A stretch of DNA of 64,000 nt from Demequina sp. B12 (lineage in GTDB: Bacteria; Actinomycetota; Actinomycetes; Actinomycetales; Demequinaceae), in the NCBI RefSeq assembly GCF_028823635.1, contig NZ_JAPEHU010000002.1:1-64000 (forward strand), read 5' to 3'. The first letter of the stretch is position 1; every line of letters starts with the position of its first letter. The notes under the pieces are model-generated. The model saw only the letters and a list, made by a program, of their open reading frames with translations. It ran no database searches and was not told the origin of the DNA. A program made the translations under genes and the position numbers. Positions 19,168 to 27,905 of the stretch are shown here, piece after piece.

Positions 19168-20285
19168 TGTGCTTCCTTTTCCTTGTGCTGCGATGGCTGT
19201 GCATCGGGGTTTGCATGACCAACCGCGGGAGCGGGCGTGGTGCCGCCAGCGGCTTCTCTGTTCCCGCGATGGCGCGCCCAGGAGGAGCGTGCCCACGCGA
19301 GAAGACTGGGGGAGACAACGGACACCACGAGGAGGGTGCCGGTGATGATGTTGATGACATCAGAGGTGACATTGGCGAGGCGGAGTGCGCTTGCCAGAAT
19401 GCCGATCAGGAACACGCCTGCGATGACGCCGTGGAGTGCGCCGCGTCCGCCAAAGATGGAGACGCCGCCCAGCAGGACTGCGGCGATCACACTGAGTTCG
19501 AGACCCGTGGCGTTGTCGCCGCGGGCGCTGCCGTAACGGAGCGTGTAGTAAATGCCGGCAAGGGCGGCGATGGTGCCCGAGGCGACGAACAACAGAAGCT
19601 TGGTGCGTTCGACTCGCACACCGGAGAACCGGGCGGCTTCCGATGACTGTCCGATGGCGAACACGCCCCGTCCGAATGGCGTGGCGTGGAGCAACAGTCC
19701 AAACCCGATCGCAAGGATGACGAACACGATCATGACGCTGGGGATGGGGGTACCCGGGATTTTTGAGGTCGCAAGGTCTGTCCAGGCGTCGGGAAAGCCG
19801 GTCACCGCCGTCGTGCCGAGGATTCCTACGGCGAGCCCTCGGAACAGAGCCAGGGTTCCGATCGTGACGGCCAGCGATGGGAGTCCCACCACGGTCACCA
19901 GGAATCCATTGATGAACCCTGCAATCGCGCCAACGGCCAATGCGGCGAGCATGGCCAGCGGAATGGGAAGCCCCGCCTGGTACAGGGTTCCGAAGGTGAC
20001 GCTCGACAATCCCACGACCGACGCGACCGAGAGGTCGATCTCGCCCGTCACGATGATCATGGTCATCGGCAATGCGATCAGCAGGATCGCCGCGATATCG
20101 AGCATGAGGTACGTGAGCGTGATGGGCGAGGAGAAGTTCGGTACGGCGACTGCGGCGACTACGTAGACGCCAATCACGGCAGCGACGATGGCGATCTCTC
20201 GAGTGAGGAGCGCACGCCGCCACCACGGACGCGAGTAGTCGCGGTAGGTACGGACAGTGGTCCGCTCTGCAACGGCGCTAGCCAC
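19164..20285 (-). CDS. rhaQ: Rhamnose ABC transporter permease 2
   Basis: Integral membrane permease of 373 residues, RbsC/AraH-like (BPD_transp_2 family), with about 8-10 membrane segments. Conserved stretches are MTMIIVTGEIDLSVASVVGL and the GVSIFGGRGALHGVIAGV loop that contacts the ATPase. The start is GTG 20285, preceded by AAGGAGG at 8 nt and overlapping the end of the other permease by 8 bp. An upstream TTG at 20309 has no ribosome site. The C-terminal tail is hydrophilic and Lys/Gln-rich. Confidence 0.9.
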   Translation of the reverse strand: MASAVAERTTVRTYRDYSRPWWRRALLTREIAIVAAVIGVYVVAAVAVPNFSSPITLTYLMLDIAAILLIALPMTMIIVTGEIDLSVASVVGLSSVTFGTLYQAGLPIPLAMLAALAVGAIAGFINGFLVTVVGLPSLAVTIGTLALFRGLAVGILGTTAVTGFPDAWTDLATSKIPGTPIPSVMIVFVILAIGFGLLLHATPFGRGVFAIGQSSEAARFSGVRVERTKLLLFVASGTIAALAGIYYTLRYGSARGDNATGLELSVIAAVLLGGVSIFGGRGALHGVIAGVFLIGILASALRLANVTSDVINIITGTLLVVSVVSPSLLAWARSSWARHRGNREAAGGTTPAPAVGHANPDAQPSQHKEKEAQ

Positions 20286-21366
20286 GGTGCGCCTCCTTGT
20301 CTTGGGCAACGGCGGGCGGTGGGGAACTGTCTTGTTCGGTATCTCGGAGTGCGAGAAGGCGGCGTTCTTGCCGGTTCGCCGCGAGCTTGTCCAGCACGAT
20401 CGCGCCGATGATCAGTACGCCGACCACCGCGCGCTGCCAGAAGTCCTCGACTCCTAGCACTGGCAGGGCACGGTTGATGGTGAGCAGCAGGTACGCGCCG
20501 ATGGCGGCACCGAACACTGAGCCTGACCCGCCAAAGATTGCGACGCCGCCGATGACGGCTGCGCCGACGGCCTCGAGTTCGAGACCCGAGCCCACTTGGG
20601 AGTTCACCGTTCCGTAGCGTGCCGCGTACAGGACTCCTGCGAGGCCGGCGAGTGAGCCGGACAAGACGAACGCGGACAGCACCCTGCGGCGGACCTTAAG
20701 TCCATAGAGGTTTGCCGCATCCGGATCGGAGCCAATGGCATAGAACTCGCGTCCGCCCCGTTGGGTGTACATGTACCAGCCGGCGATGGCCAGGACGATG
20801 AGCGCGATCACTGTGATGACCGGAATCCTGAACCACGATTGGGTGCCGAGTGCGAGGAAGTCCTGGGGCATGTCGGACGCGTTGATGCGGTCGGAGCCAG
20901 TCCACATCACGTTGATGCCGCGGTACGCATAGAGAGTGCCCAGCGTGATGACGAGTGACGGAACCTTCGCGAAGGCCACCAGGCAACCGTTGATGAGTCC
21001 CAGCAGCGCGCCACACGCAATGCCGATGAGAAACACCGTGGGCCAGGGGAGCCAGGAGAAGTCGATGAACACGCGACCCGTGAGATAGGCACTGAGGCCC
21101 ACCACGGAACCTACCGACAGGTCCACATTGCGTGTCACGATCACCATTGCTTGGCCCACCGCGACGATCATGAGGATCGCGGGGGTGACGAGTAGGTCGC
21201 GGAATCCGTCGCTGGAGAAGAGGAAGTTGGGGTTCTGCACCGTGGTGATCGCGATCACTGCAATCAAGGCTGCGAGGACTCCTGCCTCACGTGCCTTCCC
21301 AATGCGCCCCAGACGTGCGAGAACCTGGGACTGGGCCAGGATGCTCGTGGAACTGCTGTCACTCAT
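20278..21366 (-). CDS. rhaP: Rhamnose ABC transporter permease 1
   Basis: Permease of 362 residues of the same RbsC-like family as its downstream partner. It has QAMVIVTRNVDLSVGSVVGL and the coupling loop IGGVAIFGGSGSVFGAAIGA. Two non-identical permeases are usual for RhaSTPQ importers. The start overlaps the rhaT stop by 4 bp. Which of the two is P and which Q follows operon order only. Confidence 0.9.
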   Translation of the reverse strand: MSDSSSTSILAQSQVLARLGRIGKAREAGVLAALIAVIAITTVQNPNFLFSSDGFRDLLVTPAILMIVAVGQAMVIVTRNVDLSVGSVVGLSAYLTGRVFIDFSWLPWPTVFLIGIACGALLGLINGCLVAFAKVPSLVITLGTLYAYRGINVMWTGSDRINASDMPQDFLALGTQSWFRIPVITVIALIVLAIAGWYMYTQRGGREFYAIGSDPDAANLYGLKVRRRVLSAFVLSGSLAGLAGVLYAARYGTVNSQVGSGLELEAVGAAVIGGVAIFGGSGSVFGAAIGAYLLLTINRALPVLGVEDFWQRAVVGVLIIGAIVLDKLAANRQERRLLALRDTEQDSSPPPAVAQDKEAHRG

Positions 21367-22889
21367 GCTGCCGACTCCTTGCTGTGGGTAGCGGCGAACA
21401 TGACCGACTCGGGTGTGGCCTCGTCGCGATCGAGTTCGGCGGTGATGCGGCCCTCATGCACGACCAAGACTCGGTCAGCCATGCCGAGGACTTCAGGCAG
21501 CTCGGATGAGATCATCACGATGGCGAGGCCCATGCCAGCGAGCGTGGACAGGTCGCGGTGAACCTCCGACTTAGTGCCGATGTCGATGCCGCGGGTGGGT
21601 TCGTCAACGATGAGTACCGTGGGGTTGGTGGCAAGCCATTTGGCGAGTACGACCTTTTGCTGGTTGCCGCCGCTGAGTGTGCCGGCCTGAGCGTCTAGGG
21701 CGCTGGTCTTTACTTCAAGTCGAGAGGCCCAGCGCCGAGCTGCGTCGTTCTCTGCCGACGGCCACAGGAGACCGTACTTTGTGAGGCTGCGACGAATAGC
21801 AAGTGTCGTGTTGCGCGCCACGGTGGAATCGAGAATCACACCTTGATTGCGGCGATCTTCTGGCACGAGGGCGATCCCGGCGCCCATCGCGTTGGCTGGG
21901 TCATGCTTCCTGATCGCTTTTCCGTTGACGGACACTGTTCCAGAGGAGTAGTCGTCGACTCCGAAGATGGCGCGCGCGATCTCGCTGCGGCCTGCGCCGA
22001 CGAGCCCCGCTAGCGCCACGATCTCGCCGGACTTCACTGAGAAGGAGACGTCGTGGAACAGTCCACGTTGGCTGAGGCCTTCGACAACCAGCACATCCTC
22101 GCCAATCGACGCCGGCTCCTTGGGGTACAGCGTGGTGACATCGCGGCCCACCATCTGGCGCACGAGTTCGTCGACGCTGGTGTCTTCGATCGCGGTGGTG
22201 GCGACGTACTCCCCGTCACGCATGATCGTGACGGTGTCGCATAGGTCAAACACTTCGTCGAAGCGGTGCGAGATGAACAGAAGGGCGCGGCCTTCGTCTC
22301 GCAAGGCCCGAGCCACCTTGAAGAGACGTTCTACTTCGACGCCAGAGAGTGCCGCAGTGGGTTCGTCCATGATGAGGACGCGGGCGTCGAGCGAGATGGC
22401 CTTTGCGATCTCCACGATTTGCTGGTCCGCAATGGACAGGCCACGTGTGGGCCGGTCCGGGTCCAGAGAGACTCCAAGCTGGTCGAAGAGTGCCGTGACT
22501 TGGGTGCGCATGGAACGCCGGTCAACACCACGCAGTCCGCGCACGGGCTGGCGTCCCATGAAGATGTTCTCCGTCACCGAGAGGTCGGGGAACAGTGTGG
22601 GCTCTTGGTAGATGACTGCGATGCCGGCATCTTTGGACTGGGCGGTGTTGGAGAAGTTGACGCTCTCTCCTGCGAGTTCGACTGTGCCTGCGTCGCGTTG
22701 GTGGACGCCGGCGATGATCTTGACGAGCGTGGACTTGCCTGCACCGTTCTCGCCGATCAGTGCGTGGATGCTGTGCGATTCCATGCGCAGGGAGCCGCTC
22801 TTGAGTGCCATTACGGACCCGAAGGACTTGGATACACGGTCGAGCAACAGTGCGGGCCGTTGCTCGACGCGGGGGACAGGCGTCGACAT
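21363..22889 (-). CDS. rhaT: Rhamnose ABC transporter ATP-binding protein
   Basis: Tandem ATPase of 508 residues, RbsA-like, that drives the RhaPQ permeases. The first domain has Walker A GENGAGKST, signature GLSIADQQ and Walker B VLIMDEPTAAL. The second domain has a degenerate Walker A (LVGAGRSEI), signature LSGGNQQK and Walker B VLIVDEPTRGID. I start at ATG 22889, with CTGGAG 7 nt upstream, rather than ATG 22913, which lacks a ribosome site. It is the first gene of the rha operon and lies directly behind the operator-flanked promoter. Confidence 0.93.
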   Translation of the reverse strand: MSTPVPRVEQRPALLLDRVSKSFGSVMALKSGSLRMESHSIHALIGENGAGKSTLVKIIAGVHQRDAGTVELAGESVNFSNTAQSKDAGIAVIYQEPTLFPDLSVTENIFMGRQPVRGLRGVDRRSMRTQVTALFDQLGVSLDPDRPTRGLSIADQQIVEIAKAISLDARVLIMDEPTAALSGVEVERLFKVARALRDEGRALLFISHRFDEVFDLCDTVTIMRDGEYVATTAIEDTSVDELVRQMVGRDVTTLYPKEPASIGEDVLVVEGLSQRGLFHDVSFSVKSGEIVALAGLVGAGRSEIARAIFGVDDYSSGTVSVNGKAIRKHDPANAMGAGIALVPEDRRNQGVILDSTVARNTTLAIRRSLTKYGLLWPSAENDAARRWASRLEVKTSALDAQAGTLSGGNQQKVVLAKWLATNPTVLIVDEPTRGIDIGTKSEVHRDLSTLAGMGLAIVMISSELPEVLGMADRVLVVHEGRITAELDRDEATPESVMFAATHSKESAA

Positions 22890-22916
22890 TGACACTCCAG
22901 TTTCAGTCGCCATTGA

Positions 22917-22928
22917 TGAAACGATTCA
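22917..22928. promoter_or_regulatory. LacI-type operator 1 of the rha operon
   Basis: TGAAACGATTCA, a near-palindrome with the central CG typical of LacI-family operators. It lies at about +3 to +14 of the predicted rhaT transcript, so a bound repressor would block initiation. It matches operator 2 at 11 of 12 positions. Confidence 0.8.
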
Positions 22929-22937
22929 AGTAGGTTC

Positions 22938-22966
22938 AATGTAGGGCCGACGGCAACACCTGTCAA
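22938..22966 (-). promoter_or_regulatory. Sigma-70-type promoter of the rha operon
   Basis: On the minus strand TTGACA (22966-22961) and TACATT (22943-22938) are separated by 17 bp, a near-consensus housekeeping promoter. A further inverted repeat CGGCAAC/GTTGCCG (22951-22957, 22971-22977) surrounds the -35 box and could bind a second regulator. Confidence 0.82.
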
Positions 22967-22986
22967 AGGGGTTGCCGTCACGGAAA

Positions 22987-22998
22987 TGTAACGATTCA
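22987..22998. promoter_or_regulatory. LacI-type operator 2 of the rha operon
   Basis: TGTAACGATTCA, centred 70 bp from operator 1 and upstream of the -35 box. Seventy bp is close to seven helical turns, so both sites face the same side of the DNA and could be bridged by a repressor tetramer. It is also 89 bp upstream of the repressor gene itself, which allows autoregulation. Confidence 0.75.
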
Positions 22999-23086
22999 AT
23001 AGGCAGGGCGGCACGGTGCGTGTTTTTGACCGATGCTCTAAAACCTGTGGCAGGATCACGTCACAGTCGTGATGGAGGAAAGTGAC

Positions 23087-24100
23087 ATGGGCGTCAGCGT
23101 GAAGCAAGTCGCGCAGCTAGCAGGGGTGTCAGTTGGCACGGTCTCGAACGTCCTCAACCGACCCGACACCGTCCGCCCCGAGACGATCCACCGTGTCCAC
23201 GACGCCATCGAGGCCTTGGGTTACGTCCGCAACGACGCAGCCCGGCAGCTACGCGCAGGGCAGTCCAATCAGATTGCGCTCATTGTGCTGGACATGGGTA
23301 ACCCCTTCTTCACGGATGTCGCGCGCGGCGCAGAAGACCGGGCCGCGCACTACGGGCGAACCCTGCTGCTCGCAAACTCGGATGAGTCGGCTACGCGAGA
23401 AGCCGCCCACCTCGACCAGTTCGAGCGCCAACGGGTGTCGGGAGTCCTCCTGGTTCCCACAGCAGACGCAGCCGAACACGTGGCCAGACTGCGCGCACGG
23501 GGAGTTCCCGTGGTGTTGGTGGACCGGGGGTCCGGGGACCACACCATCGCTTCCGTGGCGGTCGATGACGTGTCAGGCGGGCGGCTCGCGGCGATGCACG
23601 TGCTGGCGCAGGGCCGCGAGCGGATTGCCTTCGTGGGCGGCCCCAGTTCGCTTCACCAGGTTCGGGATCGTTGTGCGGGGGCGAGGGCTGCCGTTCGTGA
23701 GGCTGGTGCGGACGACCTCATCGTGGTGGATACCCCAGGCCTGACTCTAGATGCGGGTCGGGAGGCCGGCGAGCGCCTACGAGCGATGGTGCGTGCTGGC
23801 ACCTGTGATGCGATCCTCGCGGCCAACGACCTGATCGCCATCGGGCTGCAGCAGGCGCTACTGGCAGGACCCGACGGCGTGAGAATCCCCGAGGATGTGG
23901 CACTCGTCGGCTATGACGACATCGCGTTCGCAGCAGCGGCAGTGGTGCCCATTACGTCGGTGCGTCAGCCACGAGATGCCATCGGCTCGACAGCCGTCGA
24001 TCTGCTGGTTGCGGAGGGCGAGAAGTCCACGAATGATGCCCGCCAACATGTGGTGTACCAGCCCGAACTCGTCGTCCGTGCTTCTTCGCAGCCCGGGTGA
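23087..24100 (+). CDS. LacI-family repressor of rhamnose genes
   Basis: Regulator of 337 residues with the helix-turn-helix VSVKQVAQLAGVSVGTVSNV at the extreme N terminus, followed by LNRPDTVRPET and a sugar-binding domain (YDDIAFAAAAVVPITSVRQP near the end). GGAGGAAAG precedes ATG 23087. It is divergent from rhaT and two LacI-type operators lie in between, so control of the rha operon is a strong inference. Many bacteria use AraC-type RhaRS instead; this is the LacI-type arrangement. Confidence 0.9.
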   Translation: MGVSVKQVAQLAGVSVGTVSNVLNRPDTVRPETIHRVHDAIEALGYVRNDAARQLRAGQSNQIALIVLDMGNPFFTDVARGAEDRAAHYGRTLLLANSDESATREAAHLDQFERQRVSGVLLVPTADAAEHVARLRARGVPVVLVDRGSGDHTIASVAVDDVSGGRLAAMHVLAQGRERIAFVGGPSSLHQVRDRCAGARAAVREAGADDLIVVDTPGLTLDAGREAGERLRAMVRAGTCDAILAANDLIAIGLQQALLAGPDGVRIPEDVALVGYDDIAFAAAAVVPITSVRQPRDAIGSTAVDLLVAEGEKSTNDARQHVVYQPELVVRASSQPG

Positions 24101-24153
24101 CAGCGCGGTGATCGGCTGCCTGTCACAGTGCCGGAGGCGGCGCCTGTGCCCCT

Positions 24154-24795
24154 TTACGCGACGGGGATGCCCTCGACTGGGCTGACAGGCGCGGGGCCCG
24201 CGGTCAGAACTTCTGCGACCGGGTCCGTGGTGGAGGCCACGGCATCGGTGCGGCGCACATGCACGGTCAGCCCTGCGGCCGCTGACATCAGGTCGCGGGC
24301 CTCATCGATGAGGTCAGGGTCGACCGCGGCGCCGGAGCCGTCAAATGCCTCCGGGGTGGCAAACAAGACGGTCTCCGGCTGCGAACGCAGTGCAGCCCCC
24401 ACGTCGGTCAGGACCGTACGGAGGTGCTGAAGGGACGCGAACCGCGGAAGTGGGCCTACGCTCACGCCCGCGATGATCGTGGGCGTGCCTTCAAGCGCGC
24501 TCGGACCTCCCGCGGTGCCCGCCCAATCGATAGCGTTCTTCAACGCGCCCGGAATGGAGCGTTCCACCGTGGGGGCCAGCACCACGATGCCGTCGAGCTC
24601 GGCGATGGACCTCCGCCATTCGTGCGCCGGGGTCGGGACGGGGACGTCGTCGTACGGGGCGTGGTGGGGGAGTCGTTGCGCGTCGAGGGGGACAACTGTG
24701 GTGTGATCAGGAGCCGCATCGGTGAGGAGCCGAATGAGCTGGTGCTGTGTGCGGGCAAGGGGCATCGAGCCAATCAGTAGGCCGAGCGTCGTCAC
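24154..24795 (-). CDS. NAD(P)H-dependent FMN reductase-like protein
   Basis: Flavodoxin-fold protein of 213 residues with the family motif ERSIPGALKNAIDW (compare YSRSIPGVLKNALDW in the gene at 10987-11547). The P-loop-like start TLGLLIGSMPLARTQHQ is less conserved. It probably reduces flavin or quinone substrates. The start GTG 24795 is preceded by AGGAGA. It converges with the rhamnose repressor gene and is followed upstream by a MerR regulator on the same strand, about 126 bp away. Confidence 0.75.
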   Translation of the reverse strand: MTTLGLLIGSMPLARTQHQLIRLLTDAAPDHTTVVPLDAQRLPHHAPYDDVPVPTPAHEWRRSIAELDGIVVLAPTVERSIPGALKNAIDWAGTAGGPSALEGTPTIIAGVSVGPLPRFASLQHLRTVLTDVGAALRSQPETVLFATPEAFDGSGAAVDPDLIDEARDLMSAAAGLTVHVRRTDAVASTTDPVAEVLTAGPAPVSPVEGIPVA

Positions 24796-24921
24796 GGAGG
24801 TCTCCTGGTGAGCTATGGGGCTGAGCACCGAATGTGCCGCCCATGATTACCGTTCCCAACGCTGAGAGTGCTGAGTTATTCCCCTGGTACGTCCGTGACG
24901 CCGCGTCGTGCGTGTCGGGGT

Positions 24922-25704
24922 TTACGACAACTCTCGGCCAGCATAGATGTCTGCCGCATCACGCAGAAGGACCGCCGCACCGGGGGCAACCTCGTCATAG
25001 TTGCGGCGGAATCGCTCGTCGTCGACGTACATCTGAGTGAGCCCGCGGTAGGTCTCTGCAGTAGGGGTCCAGAACAGTGAGACCCAGGCGTAGTGCTTGG
25101 CGACAATCTCCTGAACCTCCGCGGAGTCCGCCGCGAAGCCCACGCGAATCGCGGCTCCCAGCGCCTCCACGACCTCGCGGTGGGTGTCCAGGTGTTGCTG
25201 TTGCCCCTCCTTGCCCAGCGCCTCCCACTTGGCGTTGGACTGGTCCACAGCGTCGTCGCCCCAGCGTTCACGTGCTTCTGGTTCATGCTTGCGGCGGTCA
25301 AAGCCGTCGAGGATGTCCTCGTTTGTCATGGGAGTTCCCTTCTCTAATGAATCGATGGTGCTGGCCACGGTCGCCGCCAGGCGTGCAAAGCGATCTCGCT
25401 CGGCCACGAGTCCAGCGAGGTGGTCGCGGAGCGCGGCGATGGTGACGGTGGGGTCGTCGGTGTCGACGATCGTGGCGATGCCTGCCAAGGGTGTTCCGAG
25501 TTCACGGAGCACCAAGATGTGCTGCAGGCGGAGCAGTTCTGCGCGCCCGTAGTGGCGCCGGCCGTCGTGACCGGTCCAGGCGGGCGCTAGGAGGCCGATG
25601 CTGTCGTAGTACCGCAGGGTGCGGGACGTGACGCCGGTGAGGCGTGAGATCTGAGCGATGTCGAGGAAGGTCTCCTCCGCATCGGCCGGTGCTGTGGTGT
25701 TCAT
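24922..25704 (-). CDS. MerR-family regulator with TipAS-type effector domain
   Basis: Regulator of 260 residues. The N-terminal MerR winged helix is FLDIAQISRLTGVTSRTLRYYD followed by IGLLAP, and a coiled coil lies at about 85-130. The C-terminal part (about 125-260, with GFDRRKHEPEARERWG and LTQMYVDDERFRRNY) matches the TipAS drug-binding domain, which traps cyclic thiopeptides in Streptomyces. An internal ATG at 25329 with AAGGGA 6 nt upstream could produce the effector domain alone, as for TipAS. It has its own 19-bp-spacer promoter. Confidence 0.88.
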   Translation of the reverse strand: MNTTAPADAEETFLDIAQISRLTGVTSRTLRYYDSIGLLAPAWTGHDGRRHYGRAELLRLQHILVLRELGTPLAGIATIVDTDDPTVTIAALRDHLAGLVAERDRFARLAATVASTIDSLEKGTPMTNEDILDGFDRRKHEPEARERWGDDAVDQSNAKWEALGKEGQQQHLDTHREVVEALGAAIRVGFAADSAEVQEIVAKHYAWVSLFWTPTAETYRGLTQMYVDDERFRRNYDEVAPGAAVLLRDAADIYAGRELS

Positions 25705-25711
25705 GGAAACC

Positions 25712-25742
25712 AGCGTAGAAGTTGACGTTACGTCAATGTCAA
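25712..25742 (-). promoter_or_regulatory. MerR-type promoter (19-bp spacer) of the TipA-like gene
   Basis: On the minus strand TTGACA (25742-25737), a 19-bp spacer and TACGCT (25717-25712). The perfect palindrome TTGACGTTACGTCAA (25722-25736) fills most of the spacer. Over-long spacers with a centred palindrome are diagnostic for MerR activators, so autoregulation is likely. The -10 ends 7 nt before the ATG, giving a leaderless mRNA. Confidence 0.85.
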
Positions 25743-25800
25743 GCGGAGTTTTCCTGCCCCCAGAACAACACGAGCACACGCAAGTTCTAGACTCGCCACT

Positions 25801-27498
25801 ATGACGCAGACGCCAGACATCAAGCCACGCTCACGCCAGGTCACCGACGGACTCGAAGCAACCGCGTCGCGCGGCATGCTCCGTGCCGTAGGTCTGGGCG
25901 ACGAAGACTTCGCGAAGCCCCAAATCGGCATCGCCTCCTCCTGGAACGAAATCACGCCCTGCAACCTGTCGCTCCAGCGCCTGGCACAAGGCTCCAAGGA
26001 AGGCGTCCACGCAGGCGGCGGTTACCCGCTCGAGTTCGGCACCATCTCCGTCTCCGACGGCATCTCCATGGGCCACGAGGGCATGCACTTCTCGCTCGTC
26101 TCGCGCGACCTCATCGCCGACTCCGTCGAAACCGTCATGATGGCCGAACGCCTCGACGGCTCCGTCCTCCTCGCCGGCTGCGACAAGTCCCTGCCCGGCA
26201 TGCTCATGGCCGCCGCGCGACTCGACCTCGCATCGGTCTTCCTCTACGCAGGCTCGATCATGCCCGGCCACGTGAAGCTGAGTGACGGCACCGAGAAGGA
26301 CGTCACCATCATCGACGCCTTCGAAGCCGTTGGCGCTTGCGCTCGCGGTCTCATGTCGGAAGAGGACCGCCTGGCCATCGAGAAGGCGATCTGCCCCGGT
26401 GAAGGTGCGTGCGGCGGCATGTACACCGCCAACACCATGGCTTCCGTGGGCGAAGCGCTCGGCATGTCCATTCCCGGTTCCGCGTCCCCGCCCAGCCCCG
26501 ACCGTCGCCGCGACTACTACGCCCACAAGTCCGGCGAAGCCGTCGTCAACATGCTGCGCAAGGGAATCACTGCCCGCGACATCATGACCAAGGAAGCGTT
26601 CGAAAACGCCATCGCCGTGGTCATGGCCTTCGGCGGCTCGACCAATGCGGTCCTGCACTTGCTGGCCATTGCGAACGAGGCCGAGGTGGACCTCACCCTC
26701 GACGACTTTGCCCGCGTCGCAGACCGCACCCCGCATCTGGGAGACCTCAAGCCCTTTGGTCAGTTCGTGATGAACGACGTGGACCGCGTGGGCGGCGTCC
26801 CCGCCGTGATGAACACCCTGCTGGAAGCGGGCCTCATGCACGGCGACGTCATGACCGTGACCGGTAAGACTCTTGCGGAGAACATGGCGGAGCTCAAGCC
26901 CGCCACGATCGACGGCCGTGTGGTCCGCCAGCTCAACAACCCCATCCACAAGACCGGTGGCATCACCATCCTCAAGGGCTCGCTTGCCCCTGAAGGTGCG
27001 GTCGTGAAGTCCGCTGGCTTCGATGACTCCGTGTTTGAGGCCACCGCACGTGTGTTCGACCGTGAGCGCGCCGCACTGGACGCGCTCGAGGACGGCACCA
27101 TTCAGGCCGGCGACTGCGTGGTGATCCGCTACGAAGGGCCCAAGGGCGGCCCCGGCATGCGCGAAATGCTTGCGATCACCGCAGCCATTAAGGGTGCGGG
27201 ACTGGGGAAGGACGTCCTGCTTGTCACGGACGGTCGTTTCTCCGGAGGCACCACCGGCCTGTGTGTGGGACACATCGCCCCCGAGGCCGTCGACGCTGGC
27301 CCCATCGCGTTCGTGCGTGACGGGGACAAGATCACCCTGAACGTTGCCGATGGTTCGCTCGAACTTCACGTCTCCGACGAAGAGATGGCGGCACGCCGCG
27401 ACGGGTGGGAGCCCATCGCGCCTCGCTACACCAGGGGCGTTCTGGGCAAGTACCAGAAGCTCGTGGGTTCCGCGTCTAAGGGTGCGGTGCTCAGCTAA
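25801..27498 (+). CDS. ilvD: Dihydroxy-acid dehydratase
   Basis: Iron-sulfur dehydratase of 565 residues that makes 2-keto acids in the valine, isoleucine and leucine pathways. The three cluster-ligand cysteines are placed as in the family: Cys54 (NEITPCN), Cys127 (AGCDKSLPG) and Cys204 ([14 protein letters not shown]). The C-terminal [20 protein letters not shown] is intact. There is no Shine-Dalgarno; TAGACT (25788-25793) ends 7 nt before the ATG, so a leaderless mRNA is likely. It lies upstream of the ilvBNC operon but has its own terminator-like hairpin. Confidence 0.97.
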   Translation: MTQTPDIKPRSRQVTDGLEATASRGMLRAVGLGDEDFAKPQIGIASSWNEITPCNLSLQRLAQGSKEGVHAGGGYPLEFGTISVSDGISMGHEGMHFSLVSRDLIADSVETVMMAERLDGSVLLAGCDKSLPGMLMAAARLDLASVFLYAGSIMPGHVKLSDGTEKDVTIIDAFEAVGACARGLMSEEDRLAIEKAICPGEGACGGMYTANTMASVGEALGMSIPGSASPPSPDRRRDYYAHKSGEAVVNMLRKGITARDIMTKEAFENAIAVVMAFGGSTNAVLHLLAIANEAEVDLTLDDFARVADRTPHLGDLKPFGQFVMNDVDRVGGVPAVMNTLLEAGLMHGDVMTVTGKTLAENMAELKPATIDGRVVRQLNNPIHKTGGITILKGSLAPEGAVVKSAGFDDSVFEATARVFDRERAALDALEDGTIQAGDCVVIRYEGPKGGPGMREMLAITAAIKGAGLGKDVLLVTDGRFSGGTTGLCVGHIAPEAVDAGPIAFVRDGDKITLNVADGSLELHVSDEEMAARRDGWEPIAPRYTRGVLGKYQKLVGSASKGAVLS

Positions 27499-27562
27499 TC
27501 TCCCCAGGCCGTAGATACACGGCGGTGAATCGTTGCCTCAGCGCCCCTGGCCGTAGATTTTC
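27499..27562 (-). repeat. Dimeric CTACGGCC intergenic element, copy A
   Basis: Minus-strand copy of a repeat made of two half-sites (reverse of GGCCGTAGAT at 27507 and at 27549), exactly 42 nt apart. The CCGCCGTGTATCTACGGCC block is shared with copy D at 63541-63559. The left half-site doubles as part of the strong hairpin at 27540-27578. Confidence 0.75.
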
Positions 27563-27578
27563 TGCGGCCAGGGGCGCT
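27540..27578 (+). terminator. Strong hairpin downstream of ilvD
   Basis: Perfect 14-bp stem 27540-27553 with 27565-27578 and an 11-nt loop. No T run follows, so it may act as an mRNA 3' stabiliser, a Rho-dependent end or a repeat palindrome as well as a terminator. It overlaps repeat copy A. Confidence 0.65.
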
Positions 27579-27702
27579 GTTGCGTGTGGGGTGGGGGTGC
27601 GCCTTCCTCCGGACATGGCCCGAGTCAGGCCGATGCTTGGCTTACGTTCCGTAGCCAACCTGAGTCGCACATCGGTCCTGGTCAGGTGAGGAATGCGTCG
27701 GT

Positions 27703-27768
27703 AACCTACGGCTAGGAGCGCTCATTGCGCCAGATCCCGCCGAGTCTCTACGGCTGCAGGAAACGGGG
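27703..27768 (+). repeat. Dimeric CTACGGC intergenic element, copy B
   Basis: Diverged plus-strand copy with CTACGGC at 27706-27712 and 27748-27754, again 42 nt apart, and CCCGCCG before the second half-site. It is inverted relative to copy A. The rest of 27579-27826 holds no gene I can support, only one GCCGATGC octamer at about 27631. Confidence 0.6.
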
Positions 27769-27826
27769 AGTGCGCGTCTCAATATATAAGACCGTGAACC
27801 ACAATGTGAGATTCTTTGTCCAGATG

Positions 27827-27856
27827 GTGACATCCTGTCCCAGGCGGGCGTAGAGT
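27827..27856 (+). promoter_or_regulatory. Promoter of the ilvB leader/ilvBNC operon
   Basis: GTGACA (27827-27832), an 18-bp spacer and TAGAGT (27851-27856). The -10 box ends 7 nt before the leader-peptide ATG, so transcription should begin at or next to that codon. Confidence 0.65.
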
Positions 27857-27863
27857 CTTCAAC

Positions 27864-27905
27864 ATGCAGGCGATCCTTCTAGTTATCTGGCGCGCGGACG
27901 CTTAA
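27864..27905 (+). CDS. ilvB leader peptide ([13 protein letters not shown])
   Basis: Thirteen-codon ORF whose codons 4-8 read Ile-Leu-Leu-Val-Ile, the three end products of the downstream pathway in one run. It has no Shine-Dalgarno and probably starts at the 5' end of the message. Ribosomes starved for any branched-chain amino acid would stall here. The 5' arm of the following hairpin (27890-27900) is inside codons 9-13, so ribosome position can control folding. Leader peptides before ilvB are known in Corynebacterium and Streptomyces; this exact peptide is read directly here. Confidence 0.88.
   Translation: MQAILLVIWRADA

Noticed and set aside
25831-27369. 512-codon open frame opposite ilvD
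   Set aside because: It lies wholly antisense to a clear ilvD gene and encodes His/Gly/Val-rich low-complexity sequence typical of a GC-rich shadow frame.
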